From: Roridomyces roridus
Lineage: Eukaryota; Basidiomycota; Agaricomycetes; Agaricales; Mycenaceae
Direction: 5' to 3'
Length of the DNA: 64,000 nt
Assembly: GCA_029378245.1 (NCBI GenBank)
Contig: JARKIF010000011.1
Span: forward strand, 1,922,001 to 1,986,000
The notes under the pieces were generated by a model, which saw nothing but the letters and a program-made list of their open reading frames with translations, had not been told where the DNA came from and made no database searches. The first letter of the stretch is position 1, and each line of letters starts with the position of its first letter. The translations under genes were made by a program, and so were the position numbers. This document shows positions 1 to 12,585 of this stretch, piece after piece.

Positions 1-277
1 TGGGGAGTAATCGGAGTTCGGCGCAAGTTCGGCGACGATGCGGTTGGTTGCTAGCCGGTAAGTATATACTACTAGCGAGCTCACGGAACAGTCGCCGTTC
101 GCCGGTCATTCGGTGGAAGTATGGCGCAAGAAGATGCAAATGCCGGCAGGAATGTCGGTTTGATCACAGCTGGTGATAATCTCCCTGGGTTGAATGCCGA
201 GGTCGAATCAGTATGGTTTCCGTGGCAGTGTGATGAACATTCAAATAATTAACGGAATTTGATTCTGTGAACGAAAT

Positions 278-1302
278 CTAACTGAGAAGTTCTACAACAT
301 CCTCTCCATTCCCATAATTCAACTCCACCTCACCATTTGTCTGATTATTTGTTACCCGCATATATTTCTTCAACAACTCTTGTGCAGCAGTTGACGGCGC
401 CAATACCTCAACAATATTCCTCGCCTGCTGAATCCACGCGTCCAACGGTATCAAGCTCACCGCATTGATCCCCGCCTTCGTCGCCTGAATCCCAGCTGGT
501 GGAAAGAGCGCGATCCGCCCTGCCAGCGCTTGTACATACGTATGTAACTCGCTCTGAGTGTCGAAAGCCCTATTGACCCAACCGATCTGCGCTGCGGTGA
601 CAGCGTCGATGTTGTACGAGCTGAACGAGTATTCAAACGCGCGGCCACGCCCGATGAGGGACTGGGCAAGAAACTGGGAGCCGCCGGCGGGGTTGAAGCC
701 GAAAGAGGGCTCGGTTTGGGCGAGTTGGACTGAGGGAGAGTTGAGTGCGAAGCGCATGTCCATGGCTAGAATGAGTTCGTTGCCAAAGTCGCGAGCTCGC
801 TAGGGCAGTGTTCAGCGGCGTTAGGTCTGTGGATTGTTCAGAAGGACTTACCCCCTCTACCACGGCGATAGTGGCTTGCGGTAGTTGTGTGATGTTGTAG
901 AGAACAGCCATCGGGAACGGCATCTCGGGATTCCCGGGATCGAGTAAGGGAAGCGGAGATTCTGTAACCGATCTCAGTCTGGAATAAGAGCTGCCTGCCG
1001 ATACACTCACCGTATCCCGGCAAGAAAAAGTTCAGGTCCAAATGGGCCGTAAAATACTCAGGGTTGGCACTCGAGAATACGGCCACGCGCACATCCGTGT
1101 CATTCTGCTGCAGGTCCTCGATGAGATTGGCCAAATCCGCGAGAATGTGGAAGTCGATGAGGTTGATGGTGGAGAACGTATTGTTGATAACGACGTTCAT
1201 GATGCCAGACGATGTGTTCGTCTGGAGCGTGCCGAACGATGGGTATCTCGACGCGGTGGCGGAGAGTAAAAACAGGGTGCAGGTGAAGAGTCGTCGAAGC
1301 AT
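278..1302 (-). CDS. Secreted crotonase-like (enoyl-CoA hydratase/isomerase) protein
   Basis: Three exons on the minus strand (1302-1011, 961-852, 799-278) joined by GT-AG introns of 49 and 51 bp; the summed length is in frame and gives 307 aa. The ATG at 1302 opens a signal-peptide-like segment (MLRRLFTCTLFLLSATAS). The core has the crotonase layout: a VAVFSSANPEYFTAHLDLNF segment (oxyanion-hole strand), then AVVEGRARDFGNELILAMDM at the exon 2/3 junction, the usual second oxyanion region, then a C-terminal helical part. Crotonases bind acyl-CoA thioesters, but the secretory signal makes mitochondrial beta-oxidation unlikely; the substrate is unknown. Secreted or vacuolar crotonase paralogues are frequent in Agaricomycetes (family knowledge). 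The short length matches a single-domain family member and no lesion is visible. Confidence 0.85.
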
Positions 1303-1650
1303 GGCTGTAGTAAGTACTCCAGAAACTATGAGCTTACTTATACGATTCTGGCTCGGCAACCGGCGCTCGCCCGAAGCCTGGATGACTGAGGACTGGGGAA
1401 TAAAGTTGGTACACCGACCGAGCTTAGCAATTCCTGTGAGATGTCCGATTGCGTGGTCCGAAACCCAAATTGAGGTGACGTGTTCTTCCGTGGATCCGGA
1501 GAGGCGAAAATTTGCCCGAGTTTGCAGATGGAAACAGACACAAAAAATCGTTTGCATTGCAACCATGGAAGCCAGATGGAAACTGTGCACTCGCGGCAAG
1601 CATATTTCGTAGTAGTCGTAAATCCCATATAGACACAGAGGTCCTTGAAC

Positions 1651-3505
1651 CTACGTGCTCTTTGCAACGGTCTGCACTCCAACCTCAGGAGCTACAGTGG
1701 AGATCTCATCCAATGGAACAACGGCGTCCTTTTCGCCACAGAGCTCAAACACGGGGCAGATGAGGTGTTTCGCGACGTCCTGGAACTGTCGTGGACTCTG
1801 ATAGACACTGCTATCCCAGGAATGTCCCGAGAGATCCGTCCGCAGCTCGATTGCCGGGAATCCTCTTTTCAAAGCATCTTCGTTGGTCAGCGGTGTGGTG
1901 CCCGTATGGTCGAGAGACCAAAACCAGGTCAGACCGGTCCTCAGAGGTGGGGGAGGACAAATGAAGAGATAACCGTGGGGAGGATTCTCGGTGGTGGGCA
2001 ATGAGATGTGTAGTTCGAATGAAGCATGTGCCACAAATACTGTATGTCCAGTTGAGTTACAAGTCAAGCGGAGAGAATAATACCTGATTTACTGTATACT
2101 TTGTGCTCAGAAGTTACACGTAACCGACTGAAGACATGATTGGCTTGTGGGAACCACAGTTGGTTGGTATAGATGTCCAGGAAGACTGTGGATTCCTCGA
2201 GAGTGGGCGTGACAACTTGCAAAGAATGTTCAAGTTGCCTCGGTGGGCAATGGATCGAAGCACCCAGTGTAACTTCTACCCTCGGAAGGCTGCCGACAAA
2301 CACCCTGGTGCTGAGCTCGTCGAAACAAATTCGATGATAGTCATCCACGGACAAAATATTCATGGCCTCAGCTCCGAAGGCCGGTACGTTTAATCGTAAC
2401 ACCGGAGCTCGGCGAAACGATGGCCCAGGGACGACAACGCCATCGGTTTTCATCAGCTCGACGCAGAGTCGACCAGTTGAACGCCGAATCCAGAATGTTT
2501 GTTCAGATATATGTGCCTAAGCAGTTAGAAATCACATTTTCCGGAATCTTTTGTATTTCTCACCGGGCATTCAGGAAATGTGTCAATGAAGTAATCCACA
2601 AAACTCTGGAACCGAAGTCAAATAGGTTGGGGTGGTATCAAATGCCCGGTCGCACAAAGATATCAGCCGCCTAGAGGGTTTGAGTCACTTGGATTTCCGC
2701 GTTCCATGAGCATCCACGTACCCAGCAAGCATATGCGTATACTATCATATTCGGTGTTGAGTGACTAATGTTCAAGTATTCAAGATATGAAAGCAAATCT
2801 GGGTCAGCTGAGCATCTCCACCCTCCGAGAAAGTACAAGCCGACCGTCTTGGGTGATCACGGCATATTTCCCGTGTGAACTGGTTATTCCGAAGATTTGC
2901 AGTATATTAGGATGCCTGCTTCGCGTTGAGGTTAGATGATCGAGACAAACTGGCGGGGATGAACCAAACATTCGAATGGCGCAAGATATAGTCACGCCAT
3001 TTCTGGACTGCATAGGACTCCGACTGTTCAACGAACGTGGATTTTGGGACTGACCTCTTCCGCATTTGGTCCCTGGTATATAATAACAGCCCTCTCCGAT
3101 TCCACGTCGCGGACCTTGGCAGTGTACATGTGGCGTGAAGCGCCGCCGCCAGTGCTGTGGCAGTTGACTCGGAGGCTTATCTCTTTCAAAAGATCTATAT
3201 CAGCTCGTCGTATCCTTCGATATTCCTCCAGATCCACTAGAATGGAAATATCAGGTGCGGCTTGCAGAGATGAACGGGATGTCACACGTAAATGGGGCAG
3301 GGCCTGATGGATGTGTACATTGCTAGTGAACGAGCCACCATGCACGGCGACGTGCTGCGCCCCAGAGAAAAAGGCACCCGCATTGCTGGTCGCACACCTG
3401 GTCAGCGGTGGCTAGCCAGTCATGTCGTTGGAAGAGCTACTCGGCGGTCTCAAACTTCAGACGCTGTCTTGATTCAAATGTGTCGGAATCTGGTTCTTTG
3501 TCCAT
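1651..3505 (-). CDS. Kinase-like/WFWSLD family protein, copy A
   Basis: Spliced minus-strand gene, start taken at the ATG at 3505 (MDKEPDSD), which matches the start of copy E at 21274. Recognisable blocks in order: GAFFSGAQHVAVHGGSFTS (about 3375-3310); a segment ending RRADIDLLKEISL; RHMYTAKVRDVESERAV with YQGPNAEE; RHPNILQIFGITSSHGKYA (about 2920-2850), which resembles the alpha-C/beta-4 part of a protein kinase; a VYAYACW segment near 2720; FPQANHVFSRLRV near 2140; and WFWSLDHTGTTPLTNEDAL near 1900. The catalytic HRD and DFG motifs of kinases are not visible, so this is called kinase-like only. The exact exon chain between 2700 and 2450 is unclear and may hold a lesion. The last exon ends at 1651. 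Function unknown; copies B, D, E and fragments in this window show strong local amplification. Confidence 0.6.
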
Positions 3506-4622
3506 GCAGGTGGGGGAAGAGAAGAGGGGAAGTATTTCAGCGCTGACGGATGGCATGTCACCCTTTAAATACTTCAGCACATGGGCTAAGTATATGACTG
3601 TGGCGTCCCTGAGACCGGCTTGTATAGGACAGCGACAATGGGCTTACCAAGGAATTACGAATCTGGAAAACGTCCACTTGTATTTGAATTTTGACTTGTA
3701 TGGGATCATGTGGCCGGGCTCAGAACTCAAGGACCACTCGGCAGGGAAAGCAATCCGGGAGGAGAGGCCAAGTGAGTCGTTGCGCTCGATGACGGTGGCA
3801 CCCAAGAGTTGCCCAAGAGTCGACATGAGAGTCCCGAGGCAAGGGCGTTGGTGACGTGATGCGATCACAGCACGTGTGACCGGCTTATCGAGTTAAATTC
3901 CACAGTGATGGCAGAGAAATCGCGGAATCTGCATACGTGTCCAAGTCGTCAAGGAGCGCATGGGATCCCTTCGACGAGACTCGGCGGATGTGCTCCGGAA
4001 TATTTCCCAATTCCGCGGAATAAGTGCGCGTGGCAGGGGAGAGGATCAGACGTGTCTGCACTTGGAGCCTTGGGAATCAGAATCTTCAAAATGGAATGAG
4101 ACAGATTTCTCCGAGGTCATACGGCGGCTTGTTGCAGACCAAGTATAAGATGAGAGGGTTTAACCATGTCTATTGATGCTCAGCGGCTCAGCCGCTAGTG
4201 TGAGCGCGGACAGAGGAGTGCTCGCCTAGTAAGTAAGTACGATGAGCGGCGGATTTCAATGTAAAGGTCGACACGAAAGGGCGCCGACTCCAAGCCGACC
4301 CCGGGCGTCGGGGACGGAATGCAAACGGAATGCCGGGCTTCCGCCATCAGACACGTGATGTGTGCTGCCAACAAATTTGATTGGGTTAGATAATCGATGA
4401 CTCGGCAAATCCTCTTTTCTTCTGACCGTCATGGCGGAAAGGGATCCTCACTAGTGGTAGCTGAGGTCATCCCGATCCGCGTGGGGTTGTATATGCTCGC
4501 TCGACATATCCGGCATAAACTTAATCTCCACGCCGGGGCCCGGGGTTCATGATCCACTCACTTGATCGACGTTTTTCCCTTCCGGTCCCTCACCGTGTGT
4601 TCACCATAGCTCACCATTGAAC
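3506..4622. other. Intergenic, no supported gene
   Basis: Only short ORFs without domain features or convincing splice structure. The stretch beyond 4150 is GC-rich and shows no RNA gene or repeat that I can identify. Confidence 0.5.
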
Positions 4623-4997
4623 TAGGGTGCTGTTTTTAAGTCTGGTTTGCAAACCGGTTTATAAACCGGTGTTTATAAACCCGGTTTATAATTTTTTTGG
4701 CTGGACGAACGGTTTTTAAACCGGATGACCTGAGCCTCCCACTCGGCAATCAGTCGGCTTCATCCCATCCTGCCATTGTCCGTCGCCGTCTGGGGCTCTC
4801 CGAGGCTTTCTCTGAGCCACCTTGACCACTTCGAACAAAAACGCGGTACCGAGGCCCAAAAAACTCGTGAAACCTTCGAAAAGGTGCAGTCACATGATTT
4901 CTGCCTGTCGTTTATAAACCGGTTTGTAAACGCCCTGTTTACAAACCAGGTTTGTAAACCGGTTTTTAAGGGTCTGGGAATTAAAAACAGCACCCTA
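4623..4997. mobile_element. MITE with 17-bp perfect terminal inverted repeats
   Basis: The 375-bp element begins TAGGGTGCTGTTTTTAA and ends with its exact reverse complement. Subterminal regions are packed with AAACCGG/TTTATAAACCGG motifs in both orientations. The terminal TAGGG and the repeat-rich ends resemble the hAT MITEs elsewhere in the window. A clean 8-bp target duplication is not visible: CACCATT occurs directly after the right end but is separated from the left end by four bases. No coding capacity. Confidence 0.85.
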
Positions 4998-5302
4998 CAC
5001 CATTCACACAAGTCCGGCCGATAGCATGGGTTTCCGCTCCCCGTGAGCGTCTAGCAAAGCCGAAATTTACCGGGCAGTGTGCACAGCACACACCAGTGAC
5101 ACCACAGCCTTTTCACCGCCCTGCGCTGCTGTGCACCTGTCAGGGCTTGAATCCCTTCCTCGTACACCCATCCTCCCTGGACGACTTCGGTGACATGGGC
5201 TCTCAATCAGCTGTCACGTCTTCGGCGGCAGTCTGTGGGGAGTAGGTCAAGGGTGTTTCTTGTCGACCTCCATCTGCTCACGATGGCGAGCTCAGATGTG
5301 CG

Positions 5303-8300
5303 GGCGCCTTCTTTCCACATTCCGAGCGCCTCAATATTACGGGCGGGACTTTTACCAGCATCGTGACCACGACTGAGCCACAATCAGAGGGTGAGCCAGC
5401 ATGCTTCAATCACGTCCTCCGAATTTCGTTTGAAGAAATGGTCATAGAGTGCCGGAGGATCCCCCGAGGCGATATCAATTTGATCAGAGAGATTCGCCTT
5501 GACGGAGGCCTTGGAGTGGCGTCTCGAGCCCGGGCTGTTGTAGAACAGGGCAAGAGGTAGTCCTGTCAGTAAGAGTTCAAAGGAAATCCTTCCAAGTCCA
5601 CCACTTGGTGACTCACAACGTACGTAGACGGAACTGCCGAAATCCGAGGTAGCTTGCGTATCTACTCGGATGACCAATGAGTAGAGTTAGTCGTACTCAC
5701 GATTTAAGACAGTCGGGGTCAAGAACAAACTTAGTTCACACACGGAGAGTATCACACAGATGGGGGTCAAGGTACCAAAGTAAATCTGATTCAATCAAGT
5801 TCTAGCTACGTTTATATACCAAACAACAACGAGTCATCCGGACCCGATCCAGCTCGGGACGGTTGACCGATATCGGAGACGAGCACCGATCAGCTATCAA
5901 TCACCTGATCGCAATCAGGAATTGATCTCACTCCGAGTTTGCGTGCGCACGCGGAATATATTCATGAGAGTCGTGATCGTGAGTCATAAGTAAAGAATGT
6001 AGAGGTGTCTCGAGGATCCAAATCATAACTTGCCCATATCCATAACAGGGGCTTGAATGTACGTCGAGTGTACTCCGCCAAGATACACGACATGGATTGT
6101 GAACGGTCTGTTTTCCTGTATGAAGGCGAGAATGCCCAAGCGGTCGGTGATCTACACTGCGGTCTTCAGTTCGAGGAATAATTTGTCCCTCAGGAATGGT
6201 CCGACTATATATCGCGGCACTCAAGTTTCTGGCATCCCAACATTCTACAGATATTTGCGGTTTCAAATTTTAGAGACAGTTACGCCGTTGTGGCCAACGC
6301 AGGTTTATTCTACTCTATATAACTTGCCTAAACGTGGGTATGACTTATCTTGGTAGATTTGGTTCCTTACGAGGATTTTCTCCGAGGTCTTCGCCCTTCG
6401 ACAGTGACGATGATTTATCTTCTGGCATCTTGGGTGTGTGGAGGACCATACCCCTGTGTACTACTACTCACCGCAGCTCAGCGAGCGGACTCGCAGGTAA
6501 GGAGGCCCACCGATCGCTGTTGAATTTTCCGACTGCCCTCGGGCGAACAGGACGCATACGAGCGTTTACCCGCTCTGTGGACCTCGAATATAGTGAGAGT
6601 CTACGGCCCGATTGTCTTACCCAGTTAACTTGCGGATTCCTAGGATTGTACTCATTGGATTCGCCTCTCCACTGGGCGTCTGTGTATTGACCTGGCGCCC
6701 AGTGAGATACGCCCTCCGGGACTTTATTTGTCATGGGAGCGTCAATCTCAATTTATCCCCGTGGCAAACATCCCGTTGGGCTCTCCGGATTTCGAAGACA
6801 AAGCTTTGAAATCCATCACACTACTAGGCATCGGCACGGGTACGGGTAACCCGCGCGGGTAGACGGGTTTTACCCGCGCGGGTACGGGTACGGGTAGCCA
6901 ATCTGGGTACCCGTTGATGAGCATGGGATTTGACTACCCTTGAAAACGCGCTTTTTGCACGATTTCATAGTTAGATACCATGCGAGTTAGTCTTGATATG
7001 GGACTGATGCTGAGCTCCGAGGCAGTCAGTTGAGTGTAGACGACGAGTACTGTACGGGTTGAAGGGATAATTCCTTGATATGACTGGCGGACTCACTCCG
7101 AAACATGTAGGAGTTGTCGAACCTCACATTGAACCAAGGAGAGGAATAATACCAAGCACAGGCTATCGGCTCATTGCTGTCTCTCTGGTTTCGGCTGGTA
7201 ATGCAATTTGGAGAGCATGGGATGCACGGAGAATACCTCTGGCAGGTCATGGGCACATTTGGGGTCAGTAGTGCCCCACCTCTGTCCCTGATCAAAAAAA
7301 TCCCGAAATATTTGACCCCTGCATTTTTTCCAGCGGAGTTTTTTGAAATCTGAGTGTGACATATCAGCCAGATTGCCGAACTGACCCCGAAATCACATGT
7401 GACTTGAGATCTTGTGACACATGTAAGCCGGAAACGGGACCCGGCTTGGGCCGGCTTGTGACGGGCTTGTGACCAAGCCGGAGCCGGGAAAACACTAGGA
7501 CTCATTTGGGTCTTGATACCAGAGGCAGCACGACTCGACAGAGTCTAGAGCCTAGATACAACCTCAGAACTTGGTGTGTGAGCTCGGTTTGCTTGGAACT
7601 ACCCGTTCTATCCATACCAAGCCTTGATACCAGTCGAGAGCTGCAGTGCATGATGCAGGGGGATAATATCAAAGCGCTCGATGCGAGTTGAACAGTGGGA
7701 ATGCGGCCTAAGCGGTCTGATTCAGTGATTTGGATGGACCTGGTTGAACCTTGGAGGAAACATGCACAATATGGGTATCAATCAAAAGCTACAAGTCGGT
7801 ATTACTTAGTACTGGACTGCTAGCTTGAGGGAGAGCCTTCTACGGACAAGTTGGGAGATGATACAGTCGAGGGTGGACTATTCCGAGTCATCGGCAGTGG
7901 CACTGCCGGTATCATGATGATATCATGATCGGAACAAGTCTGCCCCGGCCATGGTCACTCTATTTCGATGTTTCTGAGCTGGAATCCTCATGATATCGGT
8001 ATCGTTCGAAAGCTACGGCTCATCAGAGTTCATATCAAGGATGTCCGAAGGCGGGAGCGCCATAATCTCAAGAAACCAAACTGGGTCGAGTCATGGAGCT
8101 GTGCTGGATCACACATCCACGCGGTATCATGGCCTGGCAACCTGGCTGACTGAGCGACAATCATCAGCTGGCCAATCAGGACTCAAGGATTCAAGATATC
8201 ATCAAATCACGCCATTATTTCGTCGATATCATGTGATTGCTATTCATGTATAAAAGTAATTAGGATGCTTCCTTAGAGGGCACTGGATACTCCCCCGAAC

Positions 8301-10221
8301 TAGCAAGCTACCAGCTGCGACCTAAGGGTTTTGTCCAAGGCTTTCGACGGTGCATCGTGTGTGTAATAGGATCTCTATTGAAAATCTGAACTATTTGATT
8401 GTTGGCTCTATTGTGTGTGTGATTGTGTGATTGAGTGCTTGATATTGGATTGGATTGTGAACGCTTGTGATTGGATTGAACTGGATCTGTGAGGAACACA
8501 AATCCGTGTCGTATCGGTCGCTGTGAACATCGCTTCCAGTGTTTCAAGGGATTAAAAGTCCTAAACTCGCATTCGTGCAACCGGCCTAACAGCCAACACT
8601 ACTACCACTACCATTTGTCTAGCTGAGAAGCTTAAAATCCAACAAAACGCTTTAGAGTCGATATTCTTGGTTGATATCAAGGACTTTGATTCGCAAACAC
8701 GTTCTTGTAACTCGATATCGAGACTGAATCACCGTATTCCCTACAACCTTTACAAGGCCCTGTACTAGGGACTTACACTCGTCGTTCCTGCTAGTCAAAT
8801 AGACTGCACTCGCTTCGGAAGCTTCGTGGTTGGTTGGTTTTGGTATAGATTCGTCTATATCAAGACTCATCTAGTCTGTTGTTTCTCGGTGGTGTTTTCT
8901 ATAGTAGGTTCAGAGCACATTCATCACCGTGACCCGCGGGTAAGCCGCCAAGCCGGCAAATGTGCCGTTTCGACACCGAGCATGGGGTTTTCAAACTGTA
9001 AGCACGTTCAATTCACCCTGTTGAGCATCAAAGCATATGAATTCAACCAAAAAAATTGCCCTCAGCACTGAACTGCCGCAATCTCGGCCACCAACCCGTA
9101 CCCGTACCCGCGGGTACGGGTACACAGCCACCACGGGTACGGGTACGGGTAGACCCCCAGATACCCGCGGGTTTACCCGTGCCGATCCCTACACACTACC
9201 AGAGCTCCATCGCATTTGCACAGGACTGCTACCGCGGCCACAATACCGATATCTTACGGTTCCGAGGGACTCCTGTTTGGGTCTACATCTAGGCGAAATC
9301 ATCTATATACGACCTGCAAACAAACAATTCACTCTGCCGACGCCAAGCGCAGGACTACAGGCCGTCCACTGCGAGCTGAGTCCATGGTGGTGCTCGGAGC
9401 ATCTGCCTGAGACGGGTCTCGATACAACCTGGAGCCGGTTGGTATCATTCTTCTACTAATCGGGTCTTGCTCTGAATAGTTTGTCTTTGAAGATTCTGTG
9501 CATCCAGCATCTATAATGCAAAGGTTACATTCTGTGTGCAGACAGCTGGTTTCACCGAAACAGCGTTGACGACCGAGATCGATTTCTCTCTCTGCATTTC
9601 AGAGCCGGCAGCACAAGAACCGCCGCCGACCGGATTCTTATTCCTGTGTCCCCCGGAGGACTTTCGCTGCGGCCCAAGTTCGTTTGCTTGGCCGGAACGT
9701 CCTTGGTTCTGGTCACTCGACCCAACTGGGCTGAATCGTTTGAGCCCAGAGGAGGCTGCCAGCCTTGGATTCCCTGAAATCCAAACACAAACGGAGATAG
9801 AAGCACTGTCCTGGGACACCTGTGTGTACCAAGCATTGCGGCGGTTCCATGCGGCGCAGGGCTTCGACCCGGACAGCCAAGAGCTTGCCATTCATCTTGG
9901 ACATCCCTTGTTTCGAGTCATGAGTCGAAGCCCGGTGGCTTCCATTGAACCTGAGCTTTACTGTTCCTGCCTGCGCATAATCCTCATCCGCTGGTCAGCA
10001 GATGTCAAAGATAGTGAGTTCGCCATCCCAACGTTCACGCAGTCACATAATTATCTGCGAAGTACATAGATGGATCCAATGAGGTGGCCTTTCAGGATTT
10101 CAAGACACCGTGGACATGCGCATGGCTGAACATTGTGAAGCTGGTGCTGATCGCAGGATTATTTGCAGTCTCGATATTCGAATCCTGGGCGGTACATGCT
10201 CCGGGCGATGAATCAAGCTGA
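5303..10221 (+). pseudogene. Kinase-like/WFWSLD family protein, copy B, split by a hAT element
   Basis: Blocks of the family are found in order: GAFFPHSERLNITGGTFTS (from 5303), RRIPRGDINLIREIRL (5450-5500), VYSAKIHDMDCERSV with LYEGENAQA (6067-6140), HPNILQIFAVS (near 6235), LVPYEDFLRGL (6360-6395), then a reading frame that runs into SITL at 6824 and resumes as PELHRICTGLLPRPQYRYLT at 9200 on the other side of a 2,367-bp element. The C-terminal domain WFWSLDPTGLNRLSPEEA and GFDPDSQELAIHLGHPLF follows (9700-9920), then a final exon with a predicted transmembrane segment (about 10130-10190) before the stop at 10221. About 500 bp between 5550 and 6050 has no counterpart in the family and may be another old insertion. 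Apart from these, the domains look well kept, so loss of function appears recent. Confidence 0.75.
6825..9191. mobile_element. hAT-superfamily element, non-autonomous, 2.4 kb
   Basis: Terminal inverted repeats TAGGCATCGGCACGGGTA at the left and TAGGGATCGGCACGGGTA (read inward) at the right. The element is flanked by a perfect 8-bp duplication CACACTAC (6817-6824 and 9192-9199), the length typical of hAT elements. Both ends carry dense ACGGGT/ACCCGT subterminal repeats (6840-6915 and 9090-9180). The interior has no ORF resembling a hAT transposase or BED zinc finger. Part of the interior (about 8240-8590, with TATAAAAG near 8243) could be a nested solo LTR, but I could not define its ends. The element interrupts a coding exon of copy B. 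A shortened relative lies at 20641-20973. Confidence 0.92.
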
Positions 10222-11093
10222 TTTATTAGCTGGCTGCCGGCATTTACAAAATTATGTATCTGCGCTGATGGTGACCCCTCCGGGTCATCCGGTGACGTGA
10301 CGTCACGCTGATCGCTCCGCCAAATCTGTCACTCTGGTGACCCCGCTGCCGTGCCACTAGATTACCTGCCTAATGTAGTAGTCCTTCCTCTTTTGTCACT
10401 CTCAATCGCACAAATCGAAGGTTTCGAGTCCCTCGACCGCAAGTCCCTCGATCGAAGGTGCCTCAAACGAAGGAATCGCATTCCGCTCATGTCCCGCCGG
10501 CGGGTTTGGGCTTGGCATTGATTGCTGGGGGGGTCGTGCTCGGGGGGTAGTGGTGTCGGTGTGTCGTCACTGTCGGTGAGTTGCCCAACTCCTCCCTCCC
10601 CCTCCTCTTGACCCACTCGGGACATGACATGCGTGCTTTTGCGCTCGCGCTCGCCGGTCCCTCCATCCATCCTTTGCCGCGTTGCTCTCCGGCCTCCCTT
10701 GCCGCGTCGCCTCCTTCCCTCTTTGTTATCGCAACCCCCACGCTGTGTCCAGGCGTCGCGTCGTGTCCAGCGGCGCTCTCCAACATTCCTCACATTCCTA
10801 CTTTTCGGCTACTCTCGAGCCCCTGTCCCTATGTCCTATGTAGCAAATGAAATTCGTCCCCTCCTCCTTCCCAGCCCCGCTGTGAACTCCACTTCTTGCC
10901 TTCCTTTCAGAACTGGGGCTTGCGCCGCTTATGCCGTCCGAACGCCCATACACTGAGGCAGACCTGTAAGTTCACATGCTGCCGCTGCCGCGGAGAGTTG
11001 CTCACGATTTTTTTTAAAAAGAACCGGTGAAACGCGTGCGTGCGAAACAACCACCAAATCAGAACCAATAAAATCTCGGACTAGCCAAGACAA

Positions 11094-11168
11094 AAGTGTG
11101 TGTGTGTGGGGGTGTGGGGGTCGATGTGGTTAAGTAGCGCGTAGTCGCAAGTGTGTGTGTGTGTGTTC
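11094..11168. repeat. GT-rich simple repeats
   Basis: Two TGTGTGTG tracts at about 11094-11108 and 11151-11165, separated by a GGGGTGTGGGGG-like stretch. Confidence 0.8.
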
Positions 11169-11485
11169 GGGGGGTTCGGATCGAAGTATACGATCGAAAC
11201 TGGTTCAGAAGCAACGTGGTGTGGGAGGGATCGGCAGGGACGGCGTATAGCAGTGCAGACGACTAGCGTATGCAGAAAAGTAAACCTAGAAAATCAGAAG
11301 TGAGTATGTAAAACCAGGAATCCCAGTGTCGTGTGTCGTGTGTCGCCAGAGAGTGTTGTCGTCGTCGTCGATGGTGAGGCCAGCTCAATATAGTAATGCT
11401 AATCTGAAAGTCAGTGTCTTGCGCGGTTCAGGCTGATGAGAGCGAGTGTGGAATGAAGCAGATAGTGTCGAAAAGCCAGTAGTCG

Positions 11486-11585
11486 TTGTTGTCGCCGTAG
11501 TTCCGTAGTTCCGTAGATTGTTGCCGTAGTTCCCGTAGTTCCGTTGTTTACCGTATAATCGTAGCCGTAAAACCGTAGTCCGTAG
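11486..11585. repeat. CCGTAGTT minisatellite
   Basis: Irregular tandem copies of CCGTAGTT/CCGTAGT spaced 8-18 bp apart, about eight copies. It overlaps no supported gene. Confidence 0.75.
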
Positions 11586-12585
11586 AATTCTCCCCGAATA
11601 CATCATCGTAGGCTACCTTTTATACCCAGACTATTTGTTTGTTCCTTCCTGTGCAGACCCAGCCCTTGAACCTTCCAGCAGGTTCCTCGGTATTCTGCAC
11701 ACTTCCACAGGCTTCATTATGACTCCAACCCTTCCAGAATGTTCTCTTAGGTCGCCTAGAATGATCCAGCAGCCGCCATATCCGACGGCCAACACGAACG
11801 ATCCCCAGACGCGTCAACAACGCGTCCATAACAAGGATCACGTGATTATGTCACCATCGTTCGACTTGCTCTCCTGCTTGTATTCTGAAAAGCCAAAATC
11901 TGGGCCTTATCACGTGTTTCCTTTCATCCATGGTGCGTCCGCTCTTCATCTCCCTCTTTCATAAATTCTGACTGTCCCCAGTCAGCCGCATATCAGCGCT
12001 AAAATGATGCCCGCCCTGATAGCCGTCGGCGTCCCATCTAGACCGATCTTTACATCCCACGTCAGCGCCCTTCCTTCTCACTCCGGCACGCCCAGCATCG
12101 TCGGGGTGACCCCGTCGTTCATCCTGGCGCCAGTGCCCATTCTTCGCATTCACCACCATGTTTGTACACCGATTCTGTGTGTCATGATATGACCCCAGGC
12201 CACAACCCGACGGGTTGTAACCCGATCAATCATCAACCATCAATACTCTAATCAGTGATCATCACTCATCGGCCGGGTCTTGTCTCAACCCCTGCTTGGT
12301 ACTCCACTCTCCCCTGCATTTAAACCCCTACTTGTCGCGATCGCCCCTGCTCCTACCCCCTACCCCTCGTACCTAATTCGATCAGGTAGTATATATACCC
12401 GTCTACAGTCTCAGTACTGTAGACGAATCTAGTCTATTCTCCCTACGGCTTGCTCTACCTCTTGAGTCTCGTCTGCTGCTCCTCGCTGGGTCGCCTCGTT
12501 CGTTGCCGACTAGAACCCGACTTAGCCCTAGGTGCTGACAAAAGATTCGTCTCCTCTTTACTCGAACACTCGACCGAACGAAACA

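Larger units (their letters stand above)
10222..12183. other. Intergenic region with simple repeats
   Basis: No supported gene. It contains GT-rich simple repeats, CGAAGG/CCCTCGA-type short repeats near 10415-10470 and a CCGTAGTT minisatellite. It ends at the presumed 5' part of the gypsy element. Confidence 0.5.

Noticed and set aside
5384..5677. 97-codon minus-strand ORF as a gene with a TATATAAA promoter near 5815
   Set aside because: It starts at TTG, overlaps copy B exons on the other strand and has no domain.
7267..7497. Nested MITE with TAGTG..CACTA ends
   Set aside because: The inverted repeat is only 5 bp and the flanks show no duplication.
7026..7505. 159-codon minus-strand ORF inside the hAT element as a transposase
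   Set aside because: It has no BED zinc finger, no hAT dimerisation motif and no acidic catalytic pattern; its composition looks random.
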